Below the pieces are notes generated by a model. It was not told the DNA's origin. It worked only from the letters and a program-made list of their open reading frames with translations, and did no database searches. Positions 34,665 to 43,250 of a stretch of 64,000 nt of DNA are shown here, one piece after another (the first letter of the stretch is position 1; the number at the start of each line of letters is the position of its first letter). The DNA lies in NCBI GenBank assembly GCA_964475835.1, contig CAYYYL010000006.1:1-64000 (forward strand), in the 5' to 3' direction. The DNA comes from JABDCI01 sp964475835. GTDB lineage: Bacteria > Verrucomicrobiota > Verrucomicrobiia > JABWAM01. The translations under genes were made by a program, and so were the position numbers.

Positions 34665-34819
34665 AGAAATGGACAGTGAAGGGTTAAACTCGTGGTGCCC
34701 TTGTAACGGGCATCAGGAAAAATTGCAATAGAAGCCATTCCCTCCCATTGAACCATTTGAATTCCGCATGACAGCCCCTCAATTGTTCGATACTCTGCCG
34801 CACCCCCTCATCATCTCCC

Positions 34820-35404
34820 ATGAAAGCCTCCCCCCATCCAAAGCGCTGTCCATGGCCCGTCTTCGACGATCCACTCTATCTCAAGTACCATGACACCGAG
34901 TGGGGGGTCCCGGTTCACGATGACCGGAAAATATTTGAATTTTTAGTGCTAGAAGCCTTTCAAGCCGGCCTCTCCTGGCGAACCGTGCTCCATAAACGGG
35001 AGAACTTTCGCAAAGCCTTTGCCGGATTTCAATACACCAAGGTCGCCAAATTTGGAAACAGGGAGATCCAACGCCTTATTAAGGATGCGGGTATCATCCG
35101 CAATCACGCCAAAATCAAGGCAACGATCCACAACGCCCAATGCTTCATCCAGGTCCGGAAGGAGTTCGGTTCCTTTTCGAAATACATGTGGTCATGGGTG
35201 GGCGGCAAACCGGTCATCCATAGATTGCGCACACTCAAGGACTACCAAGCCTTCACCCCTGAAGCAGAGGCATGGGCCCGGGATCTTAAAAAACGCGGCT
35301 TCAAATTCCTGGGCCCCACCGTCGTGTACGCTCACATGCAGGCGGTGGGAATGGTTAACGATCATGTCCTTGACTGCTTCCGCCATCACGAAGTAAGTCA
35401 CTAA
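34820..35404 (+). CDS. tag: DNA-3-methyladenine glycosylase I
   Basis: Product is 194 residues, the family length. The Tag signature is present: RCPWPVFDDPLYLKYHDTEW with the first zinc Cys and His, VPVHDDRKIFEFLVLEAFQAGLSW with the base-pocket residues, and the C-terminal NDHVLDCFRH that supplies the last zinc His and Cys. It removes 3-methyladenine from alkylated DNA. The gene is divergent from the ankyrin lipoprotein gene and is probably transcribed alone. Confidence 0.94.
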   Translation: MKASPHPKRCPWPVFDDPLYLKYHDTEWGVPVHDDRKIFEFLVLEAFQAGLSWRTVLHKRENFRKAFAGFQYTKVAKFGNREIQRLIKDAGIIRNHAKIKATIHNAQCFIQVRKEFGSFSKYMWSWVGGKPVIHRLRTLKDYQAFTPEAEAWARDLKKRGFKFLGPTVVYAHMQAVGMVNDHVLDCFRHHEVSH

Positions 35405-35518
35405 ATTCAAAACGGGGGTCCGGATTCCTTCTGTCCGGACAACTCCTGTTGAAAAATCGCCATGATCGGGGTGGCGGGTTTGGACATACCAGTTATATTC
35501 AGGCTGTGGAGGCTGTGC

Positions 35519-36979
35519 ATGAACAGCGCTCTTCATCATCTCCTGGCAAGTGCCGTGTTCGGCTGCGCCCTGCTTGGATCAGGCGGCGCGGCCAGAGGTG
35601 AGATCCTATCCCGTCAAACTTCCCCATCGGACCGTGATTTGGTTCGGGAAATTCAGGAACGCTTTCAACAGGAGGGCGTTCAATCCGGAACGACCCGGAT
35701 TCAAGCAAAAGATGGCATCGTCCGGGTTGAGGGACGAATTCCCACTCTTCTTGGGCGCGAACGGTCCGTGGAACTCATTCAAACCATTCCCGGAGTACGA
35801 GGCATCGTCAATCAATTGACCGTCCCTGCCGAGCCCCGTCCCGAAGCGGATGTGCGCAAGGACCTGGAGAAGGTTCTGGAGAATCATCTGGGTCAGACTC
35901 ACGACAACGGCGGGTTGGATGTCACGATTTACCATGGAACGGCAGCCATGACGGGCATCGTAAATACCTACCACGACTACCAGCTTGCCACACGCCTTGC
36001 GAAATCGATTCCCGGCGTCAACTCCGTCTGCAACGAACTTCAAATCGCATACACCACCCTTCCCTCGGACGCTCAAATCGCGGAGGACATCCGTCAAAGA
36101 TTTTTCTGGGATCCGCGTCTCTGGGGTCGACCGATTCAGGTGACCGTCCATAACGGGCGTGTGACCCTTGCAGGCGCTCTCTCCAATCTAAAGGAAAAAT
36201 GGCAGGCATGCTCAGATGCTTGGACCCGTGGCGTTCTCTCCGTGGAATCCACGGGAATCACCTGTGCGGATATCACCCCGCCGGATCCCGCACCCACCGA
36301 TGACCAATTACAAAGAAACATCCTCGACACCCTTGCCGAAGACAGTCGCGTGGGAGAGCAAGTCCGGGTCCTCGTCCAGAAAAGTGTGGCAACCCTCACC
36401 GGTACCGTCGAAACCCTGGCTGCCCGGTGCTTTGCCGAAGAGGACGCCCTGAACACCATCGGCGTCAGAAATGTAGAAAACTTCCTTCGAATCCACATTC
36501 CCTATCCCCCCGCTGATGAGGAAATCCAGTCTACCATCTGGAAAACGCTGGATGCCCATCCTGAACTCGACTCGCGGTTCCTTCAGATTGAAATCGCACA
36601 GGGAAACGCCATCCTGCTTGGAAAAATAAAATCACAGGCGGAGGGGCGCCAGTGTGTCAATCTCATCTCAGGAATTTATGGAGTGATCGCCATTCATAGT
36701 CGTCTCACCCTTGATCCCTCCTTTTTCCTCAAATCCCGTCACAATTCACCCCCCGGAGAGGGTTCCTCCCCGGAAGAAAGGGATCTGGAACGAGTTATTT
36801 ACGATCGCTTGCAATTGAGTCCCTATCTTCAAGGACTGCAGATCGGGGTCGATTGGAACGATCATGTCGTGACTCTTTCAGGATCTGTGCATGACATCTC
36901 ACAATACCAGATCGCCGAGCGGATCGCACTTGAATCGGGGGCCAAATGGGTTCGAAACCGCCTCCACATCGTGCACTGA
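35519..36979 (+). CDS. Periplasmic protein with six BON domains
   Basis: Product is 486 residues from the ATG at 35519 (an upstream ATG at 35462 lacks a signal peptide at its start). A signal peptide covers about residues 1-27. By eye I count six BON-like units: about 37-102, 109-176, 183-249, 257-322, 329-395 and 420-486, each with a helix, the G-x-V-x-L-x-G strand (for example DGIVRVEGRI, NGRVTLAGAL, DHVVTLSGSV) and a GVxxVxNxL ending. BON domains are thought to bind phospholipid or to bridge envelope parts, as in OsmY and DolP, which have two. Six in tandem is unusual. Confidence 0.88.
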   Translation: MNSALHHLLASAVFGCALLGSGGAARGEILSRQTSPSDRDLVREIQERFQQEGVQSGTTRIQAKDGIVRVEGRIPTLLGRERSVELIQTIPGVRGIVNQLTVPAEPRPEADVRKDLEKVLENHLGQTHDNGGLDVTIYHGTAAMTGIVNTYHDYQLATRLAKSIPGVNSVCNELQIAYTTLPSDAQIAEDIRQRFFWDPRLWGRPIQVTVHNGRVTLAGALSNLKEKWQACSDAWTRGVLSVESTGITCADITPPDPAPTDDQLQRNILDTLAEDSRVGEQVRVLVQKSVATLTGTVETLAARCFAEEDALNTIGVRNVENFLRIHIPYPPADEEIQSTIWKTLDAHPELDSRFLQIEIAQGNAILLGKIKSQAEGRQCVNLISGIYGVIAIHSRLTLDPSFFLKSRHNSPPGEGSSPEERDLERVIYDRLQLSPYLQGLQIGVDWNDHVVTLSGSVHDISQYQIAERIALESGAKWVRNRLHIVH

Positions 36980-37180
36980 CAATATCAAGAGGAAGCAAGG
37001 GAACCTTACCAACCCAGGAAGAAATCCATGGTGTTCAGCCATGGGTGAATGCATCGCTTCGTGGTTTTCCTGAAGCAGGAAGGTACCCACGACCGTGAAA
37101 TCGGCGACCTTCACCACCTCCGAAAACGATCCTTTCTTGTTTAGAACACAACTTTTCTTGTCAAATGGGCTTAAAATGTT

Positions 37181-37200
37181 AATGAGACTTGATTCTCATT
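37181..37200. promoter_or_regulatory. Inverted repeat upstream of the chemoreceptor gene
   Basis: AATGAGA-cttgat-TCTCATT is a perfect 7-bp inverted repeat with a 6-nt spacer, 48 bp before the proposed start. The right arm GATTCTCATT resembles a Fur-box half (GATAATCATT). It may be an operator site; its regulator is unknown. Confidence 0.3.
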
Positions 37201-37247
37201 CTGTCCTGCCGATTCATAGCTTCAGACTGTTTGGAATTACCTCTTTC

Positions 37248-39188
37248 ATGATTAAGAGAATCACCTCCTGGGTTGTTCAGAACATACGATTGGGTATTCA
37301 GTTCCTCCTTGTCGTTGGGGTACTCTGTGCAGCCTGGGGGTGGTTCTCTCATGAACTTCAAGTCTCCTCGGCCTCTGCGCGCGAAGCCTTCCTTCAGCAG
37401 GAAAAGCACAAGGTTGATACCATGTCCCAACACCTCCGGCAGGCGGTCCTACAAATTTATCAAGGAGCCCGAACCATCTCCCTGCTGCCCGGCATCCGCT
37501 CATTGAAGGGAGGAAATCTTCCCAAGGGGTATCCTCAAAAATACGATTCCTCGCGTTACACGCAGGAAACGATGCAGACTGTTCAACAATTGTATAACAA
37601 CCTCGCGGCCAATGTGAGTGTTTCGGAAATCTACTGTGTTCTACGGGGATTTCAGTCGACCACCGGGGAAACCCCATTTTTTATGCACGATGAGTTGATC
37701 ATGGATGACACTCATGAAGCGGGCGCCCTATCGGAGGAGGAAAAGAAAAACCCTGATGCCCCCGAGGAAGTCGAGGATGAGGAGTACCGCTATTTTGACC
37801 AGCTTCTTCCCCGTCTTGAAAAGGAGATGGGGTCCTTCCATTTCAAGGAAATGGATGAAATTCCCCTCATCGTTTCCCCCGCCATGCGGACCTGCGATAA
37901 TGCCCAATATCCATCCAAGGCCCACGGAGATGCCAAAAACGCTTCCGGCGTCATTTTTTCAGTGCCGTGCTATCGGACCACCGGGGAATTCCTCGGAGTG
38001 ATCAGCGTCATCGTCCGGACCAATGTCCTTGAAGCTCTCCTCGTCGGACGTCCCTTCATTCCAGTAACTGAAGAGGATCTTTCCCGGATGAAAGCGGCTG
38101 GCTGGGAGATTCCTGACCTCCCTGCAAGGTTCATGCTCCAGAGCCCCACAGCGTCCCTCAACGTCTACGACCGCCGATTCAACAACCTCCCGGAAACCTA
38201 CAAGGAACTCGCCAACGATCCTGAGAAGAAAACTTTTGCCCTGGCCACCAACATTCCCATTCCCCATTTGAAGGACTGGCAACTGCTCTACCCGGCAGAG
38301 TTGGAGCGACTCGAGAAAACCCTTGCCGCTCTAAAAAAGGAATTCCGAATGAAGTGCCTTGCGCTTGTGACCTTGGGGCTCATTCTCTTTTTCGTCATCT
38401 GGAATCGGGAAAAAATGACACGTACCAGTCGTGTCGTTGCCCGGGTAGCCCACTCCATGAGCGACATAGCCCACTCTGCCGCCGGGGTGGCATCCCAAAT
38501 GTCGGGATCCAATCAGCAACTCGCCGAAGGGGCCAGCAAACAGGCCGCATCCATGGAGGAAGCCAGCGCCTCACTTGAGGAAATCTCCAGCATGACCAAA
38601 CGCAATCTGGAGACCACCTCGACTTGGCAGGCCCAGATGGATGTCACCAAAAAATCCACCGAAGATAGTTTTGCGGACGTGGAAAACCTCAACAAAATCA
38701 TGGTCGACATGTCCCGAATCGTCGCATCGGTGGAGGGAATTGCATTTCAGACGAACATCCTTGCCTTGAATGCCGCCGTGGAGGCCGCGAGAGCCGGGGA
38801 TGCGGGGGTGGGATTCGCCGTTGTGGCTGACGAGGTTCGCAACCTGGCCCGGCGCAGCGCCGAGGCCGCCAGGGACACCGCGACAAAAATCGAAACCAGT
38901 TCCACCCTTTCCCGGAAAGTTCACGACAATTTACAACTCCTCCTCGAGCATTCCCGAAAAACCGATGAAATTGCCCGGGAAATCACCACCGCCTCAAAAG
39001 AGCAGTCCCAGGGGATCGAGCAAATCACCGGATCCATCTGCGACATCGACAAACTCACCCAACAAAACTCCGCTTCAACCCAGGAGGCGGTGGAAGCGGC
39101 GAAGGAGCTGGATTCCCAGGTGCAGAAAATGAAGGAATCTGTGGAACAACTCGCAGGACTCGTCAAGGGACACGCTTCCGGGACCTGA
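37248..39188 (+). CDS. Methyl-accepting chemotaxis-type receptor
   Basis: Product is 646 residues from the ATG at 37248 (IKRITSWVVQNIRLGIQ); an in-frame start at 37095 would put a hydrophilic stretch before the first membrane helix and is rejected. TM1 is about 10-28, a roughly 335-residue periplasmic sensor follows, TM2 is about 368-384. The cytoplasmic signalling domain has the conserved tip (GIAFQTNILALNAAVEAARAG near 500-520, then VVADEVRNLARRSAEAA). No separate HAMP domain is evident; the signalling helices start soon after TM2. No other chemotaxis gene is adjacent, so it is an orphan receptor. Ligand unknown. Confidence 0.92.
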   Translation: MIKRITSWVVQNIRLGIQFLLVVGVLCAAWGWFSHELQVSSASAREAFLQQEKHKVDTMSQHLRQAVLQIYQGARTISLLPGIRSLKGGNLPKGYPQKYDSSRYTQETMQTVQQLYNNLAANVSVSEIYCVLRGFQSTTGETPFFMHDELIMDDTHEAGALSEEEKKNPDAPEEVEDEEYRYFDQLLPRLEKEMGSFHFKEMDEIPLIVSPAMRTCDNAQYPSKAHGDAKNASGVIFSVPCYRTTGEFLGVISVIVRTNVLEALLVGRPFIPVTEEDLSRMKAAGWEIPDLPARFMLQSPTASLNVYDRRFNNLPETYKELANDPEKKTFALATNIPIPHLKDWQLLYPAELERLEKTLAALKKEFRMKCLALVTLGLILFFVIWNREKMTRTSRVVARVAHSMSDIAHSAAGVASQMSGSNQQLAEGASKQAASMEEASASLEEISSMTKRNLETTSTWQAQMDVTKKSTEDSFADVENLNKIMVDMSRIVASVEGIAFQTNILALNAAVEAARAGDAGVGFAVVADEVRNLARRSAEAARDTATKIETSSTLSRKVHDNLQLLLEHSRKTDEIAREITTASKEQSQGIEQITGSICDIDKLTQQNSASTQEAVEAAKELDSQVQKMKESVEQLAGLVKGHASGT

Positions 39189-39333
39189 AACTAATGGAGC
39201 GCCGAAAGCTCCCCTTGTCATTGCTGGATTGTCTTCCTTCCCCTTCTTCACGGACATCCCTTTCTTCAAGTCCCGAATTGCCAAGCACGCGAATCTTGAT
39301 GCAAGAAGGATGGAGTCGTGATAAACCGGCGTC

Positions 39334-40635
39334 ATGAACCAGGTCCCTTTCTTTTCAACTTGGATTTTCCTGCTCTTCGTTTCGGCTTCCTTTGCCGAAC
39401 CTTATTTTGACATCCCCTCGGACCAGGAACTCGATCCCGCCGTCATCCCGCCGGCACTCGAGAAACAGATCGTCGCCCGTGTGGGCAAGGGTGGCGTCAC
39501 CCAGTTTGACTGGGACCGAAGCACCCTCGAGGTTCTGAGCGCCAAAAACTCCGAAGACACGCTCATGGGAGCCTCCATGGGAAATCTCGACAAAGCCTCA
39601 AAAGCGGACCGGCAAAAGGCGCTTCAGAACGCCATCGATGAAGAACTCCTGTTTCAAGCCGCCATCGAGGATGGCGTCTTCGATCCTCCGGAAATGAAAT
39701 CCCGGGTTCGGAGCGAGTATTCAGAATCTCTGGCGTCCTTGCCCGAGTTGCCGAAACAGAGAAACGGTGGCATCCAATTTCAATCGATACGCCTCCCCGA
39801 TCTTGCGGAATTCACGGAGGAACGAATCCAAAAATATTACGAGGAACATAGCGATCAGTTCAAGGCTCCCGCCCAGATGCGTATCAAGTACATGAACTGG
39901 CCCACGGAGACCGACGAGGGTGGCATGGCGCGGAAACGGATGGAGGAGGCACGAGGGAATCCCTCGGCCATCACTGACTGGCAGGGTGAAGAAACCATCA
40001 CGGAGGGCCAGATCCCCCATTGCATCACTGATGGAGGCGTCCAGTCGGAAAATCTGGCCTCTCTCTATCAAACCCCTCAGGGCTCAGTCACGCCCGTCAT
40101 TTACAGCGCGGTAAACATGTGGATTTTTTGGGTGGTTGAAAAAGGGGCTTCGGCGGGGCCCCGCCCTCTCAACGAAGCTCGTCCCCTCGTGCTTTATCAA
40201 CTGGCCAAGGAGCGGTACATCGCCCTTCACTCCGTCGAGCAGAGTGATCCGGATCGTTTCTATCGCATGGCGATCCAGGCCGGAGCCCACCGTCATTTGC
40301 GCCAGGATATCGGATTTCGTTACTGGAGCGGAAAGGGGCTGGATCGGGGCAAAACCCTTGCCGAACTGCGCACCAAATATCCATCCGAGGTCCTGGTGAA
40401 GGAGTTTTTGGAACCCGCCCCCACCCCTGAAGAAACCTTAAAGGTCTCCCTCACCCCGGAGGGAAAAACACCCCAGGGGATTGCCAATCCCACAACGAAA
40501 CCACCTCAACCCGTCGTGGAAGCCCAGGTTCCCCCTTCCACGTGGAACACCTGGAAGTCACGGCTCACCTGGATCATCATTCCGATTATCGCGATTGCGG
40601 GGCTGGTAGCCCTGATTCGGTATTTGACTTCGTGA
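39334..40635 (+). CDS. PpiC/SurA-like exported protein with C-terminal membrane anchor
   Basis: Product is 433 residues. A signal sequence (1-21) is followed by a region with the SurA N-terminal pattern (RQKALQNAIDEELLFQAAIEDG in part, about 88-108) and EERIQKYYEEHSDQFKAPAQMRIKY, the helix and first strand that lead into a parvulin-like PPIase domain (about 150-260). The active-site residues are not clearly preserved, so isomerase activity is doubtful. A proline-rich linker (350-395) and one membrane segment (about 408-428) end the protein. It is probably a periplasmic folding helper. The annotation is by pattern only. Confidence 0.65.
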   Translation: MNQVPFFSTWIFLLFVSASFAEPYFDIPSDQELDPAVIPPALEKQIVARVGKGGVTQFDWDRSTLEVLSAKNSEDTLMGASMGNLDKASKADRQKALQNAIDEELLFQAAIEDGVFDPPEMKSRVRSEYSESLASLPELPKQRNGGIQFQSIRLPDLAEFTEERIQKYYEEHSDQFKAPAQMRIKYMNWPTETDEGGMARKRMEEARGNPSAITDWQGEETITEGQIPHCITDGGVQSENLASLYQTPQGSVTPVIYSAVNMWIFWVVEKGASAGPRPLNEARPLVLYQLAKERYIALHSVEQSDPDRFYRMAIQAGAHRHLRQDIGFRYWSGKGLDRGKTLAELRTKYPSEVLVKEFLEPAPTPEETLKVSLTPEGKTPQGIANPTTKPPQPVVEAQVPPSTWNTWKSRLTWIIIPIIAIAGLVALIRYLTS

Positions 40636-40742
40636 CCCTTGAAGGTTCCAACAGCCTTTCTAATACCGTGCCTTCCCGCCGTGAGTGGATGCTCGACGGA
40701 GGTCGAATCCTCCTGCTATAAGCACCCCTCTGAGGCTTCCCT

Positions 40743-41114
40743 ATGACGCACACTTTTTGTTGGGCGGATATTCCCGTTCTTGATTTTAATCGGGCCATCG
40801 ATTTTTACTCCGCCATTCTAGGCACCACCGTGGAGCATCAGTCTCCGGGCACAGGATTCGAGTACGGGGTACTTCCAGGTTCCACGGAGGGGGTGTCCGC
40901 ATGTCTCTGTCATAGTGAAGACAACAAGCCCTCCGACAAGGGCCCGCTCATCTACCTCTCGGTGGAAGGGAGACTTGATGCCGCCCTCCAAGCTGTACCC
41001 GAAAAAGGAGGTCGAGTGATCAAGGAAAAGCATCCGATTGGTTCATACGGATACCGGGCCCTCATCCTTGACAGCGAGGGCAACCGTCTCGCCCTGCACT
41101 CCAGGGCAGGCTAA
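40743..41114 (+). CDS. VOC/glyoxalase-fold protein
   Basis: Product is 123 residues and matches one VOC (vicinal oxygen chelate) unit pair: WADIPVLDFNRAIDFYSAILG at the start in part, and GYRALILDSEGNRLALHS at the end. Members of this group act as glyoxalases, dioxygenases or resistance proteins and use a metal at the fold centre. Here only some of the metal residues (for example Asp/His at strand ends) can be seen. The gene stands alone between the foldase and the CsgG-like gene. Function not assigned. Confidence 0.85.
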   Translation: MTHTFCWADIPVLDFNRAIDFYSAILGTTVEHQSPGTGFEYGVLPGSTEGVSACLCHSEDNKPSDKGPLIYLSVEGRLDAALQAVPEKGGRVIKEKHPIGSYGYRALILDSEGNRLALHSRAG

Positions 41115-41227
41115 CAACCTCCATCTCCGTTTCCCGAATGCATTCATTTATTCGGGTTCCACAGGAAAGCCGTTGCCCTCCAACTTTCGCCTTGTCCCTC
41201 ACGTGGGAGCTCCGTAAAAGTACCCCC

Positions 41228-42223
41228 ATGAAATGGCTTCCCCGTCTTCTGCTGTTCATAACCCTCTCTTGTCCCCTCTTATCGGTCCAAGCCGGGGATG
41301 ATTTACCCACGGTTTTTGTCGCCCCCCTCGATGGCGACATCTCCCAGATTCAAGCCTGGCAACCCGCCCTCGGGGAGGGTCTCGCCGAAATGCTCATTAC
41401 GGAATTGACGAAGCTCAACAAATTTCAGGTTCTGGAATCCACGGCGCTCAAGGACCTCGTCGATGAAGTCCAGCTGGGTGAAGCCGGGTATGTTGGCAAG
41501 GATGAACGGGTGGAAAAGGGCGGTTTCGCAGGAGCTGATTTCATGTTTCGTGGCAAGGTCACGCGCTTTGGATCCAAATCGCAGAATATCGGTCTCGGGG
41601 GATTCATCCCCGGAAGCGGGGGCAACCTTGGCATCACCACGTCCCATTCCGACGTCCGGATCGATTGGAGGTTCGTCGATGCAGCTACCCGAAAGATCAT
41701 CACTTCCGGCCATTCCGAGGGGGCAGAGGATGGCGTTGGATTTGACGTCGGCGTCGGGATCAACGGCCATGGGGGCAACATAGGTTTCAGCAACAGCGAA
41801 TTTATGAACAGCGCCCTGGGAAAAGCCACGGTCAAGGCCATTGACGATATCGTGGCCAATGTTACTGACGTGCAACTCCCGGTATCCGGCCGTCGGAAAA
41901 TGAAAGCCGCTGCCGCTAACAAAGCCGAAGCCCAGGCAAAACAGGCTGCCGATGCCCTCAAGAATATTCCCGGCAAGGTCCTTGCCGTTCCCGTCAAGGG
42001 AACTCTCATCGTTTCGGTGGGCAGCAAGGCGGGGTATAAAAATGGGGACAAACTCAATCTTTACGAGACCTCCGACATCAAGGACGACCAGGGCAATATT
42101 GTGTTCAGCGATGAGAAATTGGTGGGCGAAGTGACCCTCGACTCCGTTCAGGAAGACCGCAGCAAAGCCACCTATTCAGGAACCGCCGACGCCAAACAGG
42201 GCTGGACGGTTAAATCCAAATAG
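41228..42223 (+). CDS. CsgG-like exported protein
   Basis: Product is 331 residues from the ATG at 41228 (KWLPRLLLFI), with a signal peptide of about 24 residues ending in VQAG. The N-terminal half follows the CsgG pattern: VAPLDGDISQ, GLAEMLITELTKLNKFQVLES, then GADFMFRGKVTRFG. Unlike CsgG it has no lipobox Cys at the cleavage site. The C-terminal third (about 225-331) is a beta-rich unit with GTLIVSVGSKAGYKNGDKL, seen in other envelope proteins. CsgG forms the curli secretion pore; whether this one forms a pore is not known. No curli genes are nearby. Confidence 0.78.
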   Translation: MKWLPRLLLFITLSCPLLSVQAGDDLPTVFVAPLDGDISQIQAWQPALGEGLAEMLITELTKLNKFQVLESTALKDLVDEVQLGEAGYVGKDERVEKGGFAGADFMFRGKVTRFGSKSQNIGLGGFIPGSGGNLGITTSHSDVRIDWRFVDAATRKIITSGHSEGAEDGVGFDVGVGINGHGGNIGFSNSEFMNSALGKATVKAIDDIVANVTDVQLPVSGRRKMKAAAANKAEAQAKQAADALKNIPGKVLAVPVKGTLIVSVGSKAGYKNGDKLNLYETSDIKDDQGNIVFSDEKLVGEVTLDSVQEDRSKATYSGTADAKQGWTVKSK

Positions 42224-42247
42224 AATCGGGTCGGTTTCCAGAAAGGG

Positions 42248-43063
42248 TTACAACAGGGGCCAGTTCGTGCGAACCCTGGCAATGTTGGATTTTGCCACCC
42301 AACTTACATGCCCATCTCCGTAAGCGACATTGATTCCACCGTGGTGACGTTCCGCAGCCCGGCTCTGGAGTCCACCCAGGGGTGAATCGTAAAAATATCC
42401 ATCATCGTTAATGCCACGTAGATTATTGGCAGGCGCTGGAAAAAAATCCGCCGGATCCACCCCGGGATAGATGAATGGGGCATCCACGGTATCTGAAAAA
42501 ATTACCACATCCCCGATCTGCTCCGGAGGTAACGCCAGTCCCACATACGGAAAACCTTCGGGATTCAAAGGCTGATTCAGGAACTCCCAGGCAATGCTGT
42601 AGTTGTATCCATAACTCCCGGGCCACTGCTCCACCCCTGCGTAGGAAACCCCTTTTTCACTGAACGTGGTTTGGTGAGTATCCCCCATGCATGCCCAGAC
42701 AAATTCCTTGGGAACCTTCCCACTCACCATTCCATTCAAGGCATCGGGCCCATAAATATACGGGATCAACAGTTTCCAAGGGCCTCCCGTGACATCGATG
42801 GTCTCCACGGCACCGGAAAGTTGTCCCCCAGGATAGTGCCCATCATTCTCATCCAGATAGAGCATCATGCCAATCATCGCCGTCTTCAAATTCGCCGCAC
42901 ATCGAATGGTTTTGGCACTCGCCTTGGCCTTCGAAACCGCAGGAAGCAATAGAGATGTCAAAACCGAGAGAATGGCCATGACCACAAGCAGCTCCGTGAG
43001 AGTGAACCCCCTCCCATCCTTCTTCCATGGTCGTCGAAGCGCTTGCGAAGAAGAATCCATCAT
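42248..43063 (-). CDS. Type II/IV pseudopilin of the H-x9-DG (PVC) type
   Basis: Product is 271 residues from the ATG at 43063 (next codon is also ATG at 43060). After a 17-residue basic leader comes the prepilin motif GRGFTLTELLVVMAIL, the peptidase recognition site with the hydrophobic helix. Later sequence AERHHGGINVAYGDGHVSWV carries the H...GDGHV motif typical of PVC-group prepilins (Planctomycetes, Verrucomicrobia). Such genes occur in many copies per genome and most have no known job. It is divergent from the ankyrin lipoprotein. Confidence 0.88.
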   Translation of the reverse strand: MMDSSSQALRRPWKKDGRGFTLTELLVVMAILSVLTSLLLPAVSKAKASAKTIRCAANLKTAMIGMMLYLDENDGHYPGGQLSGAVETIDVTGGPWKLLIPYIYGPDALNGMVSGKVPKEFVWACMGDTHQTTFSEKGVSYAGVEQWPGSYGYNYSIAWEFLNQPLNPEGFPYVGLALPPEQIGDVVIFSDTVDAPFIYPGVDPADFFPAPANNLRGINDDGYFYDSPLGGLQSRAAERHHGGINVAYGDGHVSWVAKSNIARVRTNWPLL

Positions 43064-43109
43064 TGATATCCTATCGACCCATTTCGCACCATTCTTCAGG
43101 TCGTATCGG

Positions 43110-43138
43110 AATATAGCACAATTTTGGGTGTCAAGCAA
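43110..43138 (-). promoter_or_regulatory. Sigma-70-like promoter for the pseudopilin gene
   Basis: On the minus strand TTGCTT (43133-43138) and TATATT (43110-43115) are separated by 17 nt, with a TGC extended -10 element just before TATATT. The predicted start would give a leader of about 40 nt before the ATG at 43063. Confidence 0.4.
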
Positions 43139-43250
43139 CTTTTGCACACCCCTCTTCCAAGACAAAAAAAGTAAACTATCTCACATAAAAATGACTTCCA
43201 AAATGGAGTCCGGACTGGAAAAAAATGATTTCTCTGTCAACATGCCGCCC

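Noticed and set aside
37026..37044. CCATGG-tgttcag-CCATGG repeat before the chemoreceptor
   Set aside because: The arms are self-complementary hexamers with a short loop and no T-run; too weak to call a terminator or operator.
37261..37677. 138-codon minus-strand frame inside the chemoreceptor gene
   Set aside because: Shadow frame of a strongly supported gene, without independent support.
42867..43250. Upstream extension of the large ankyrin lipoprotein frame
   Set aside because: The extra 128 codons overlap the pseudopilin gene antisense and would hide the signal sequence and lipobox that begin at 43251.
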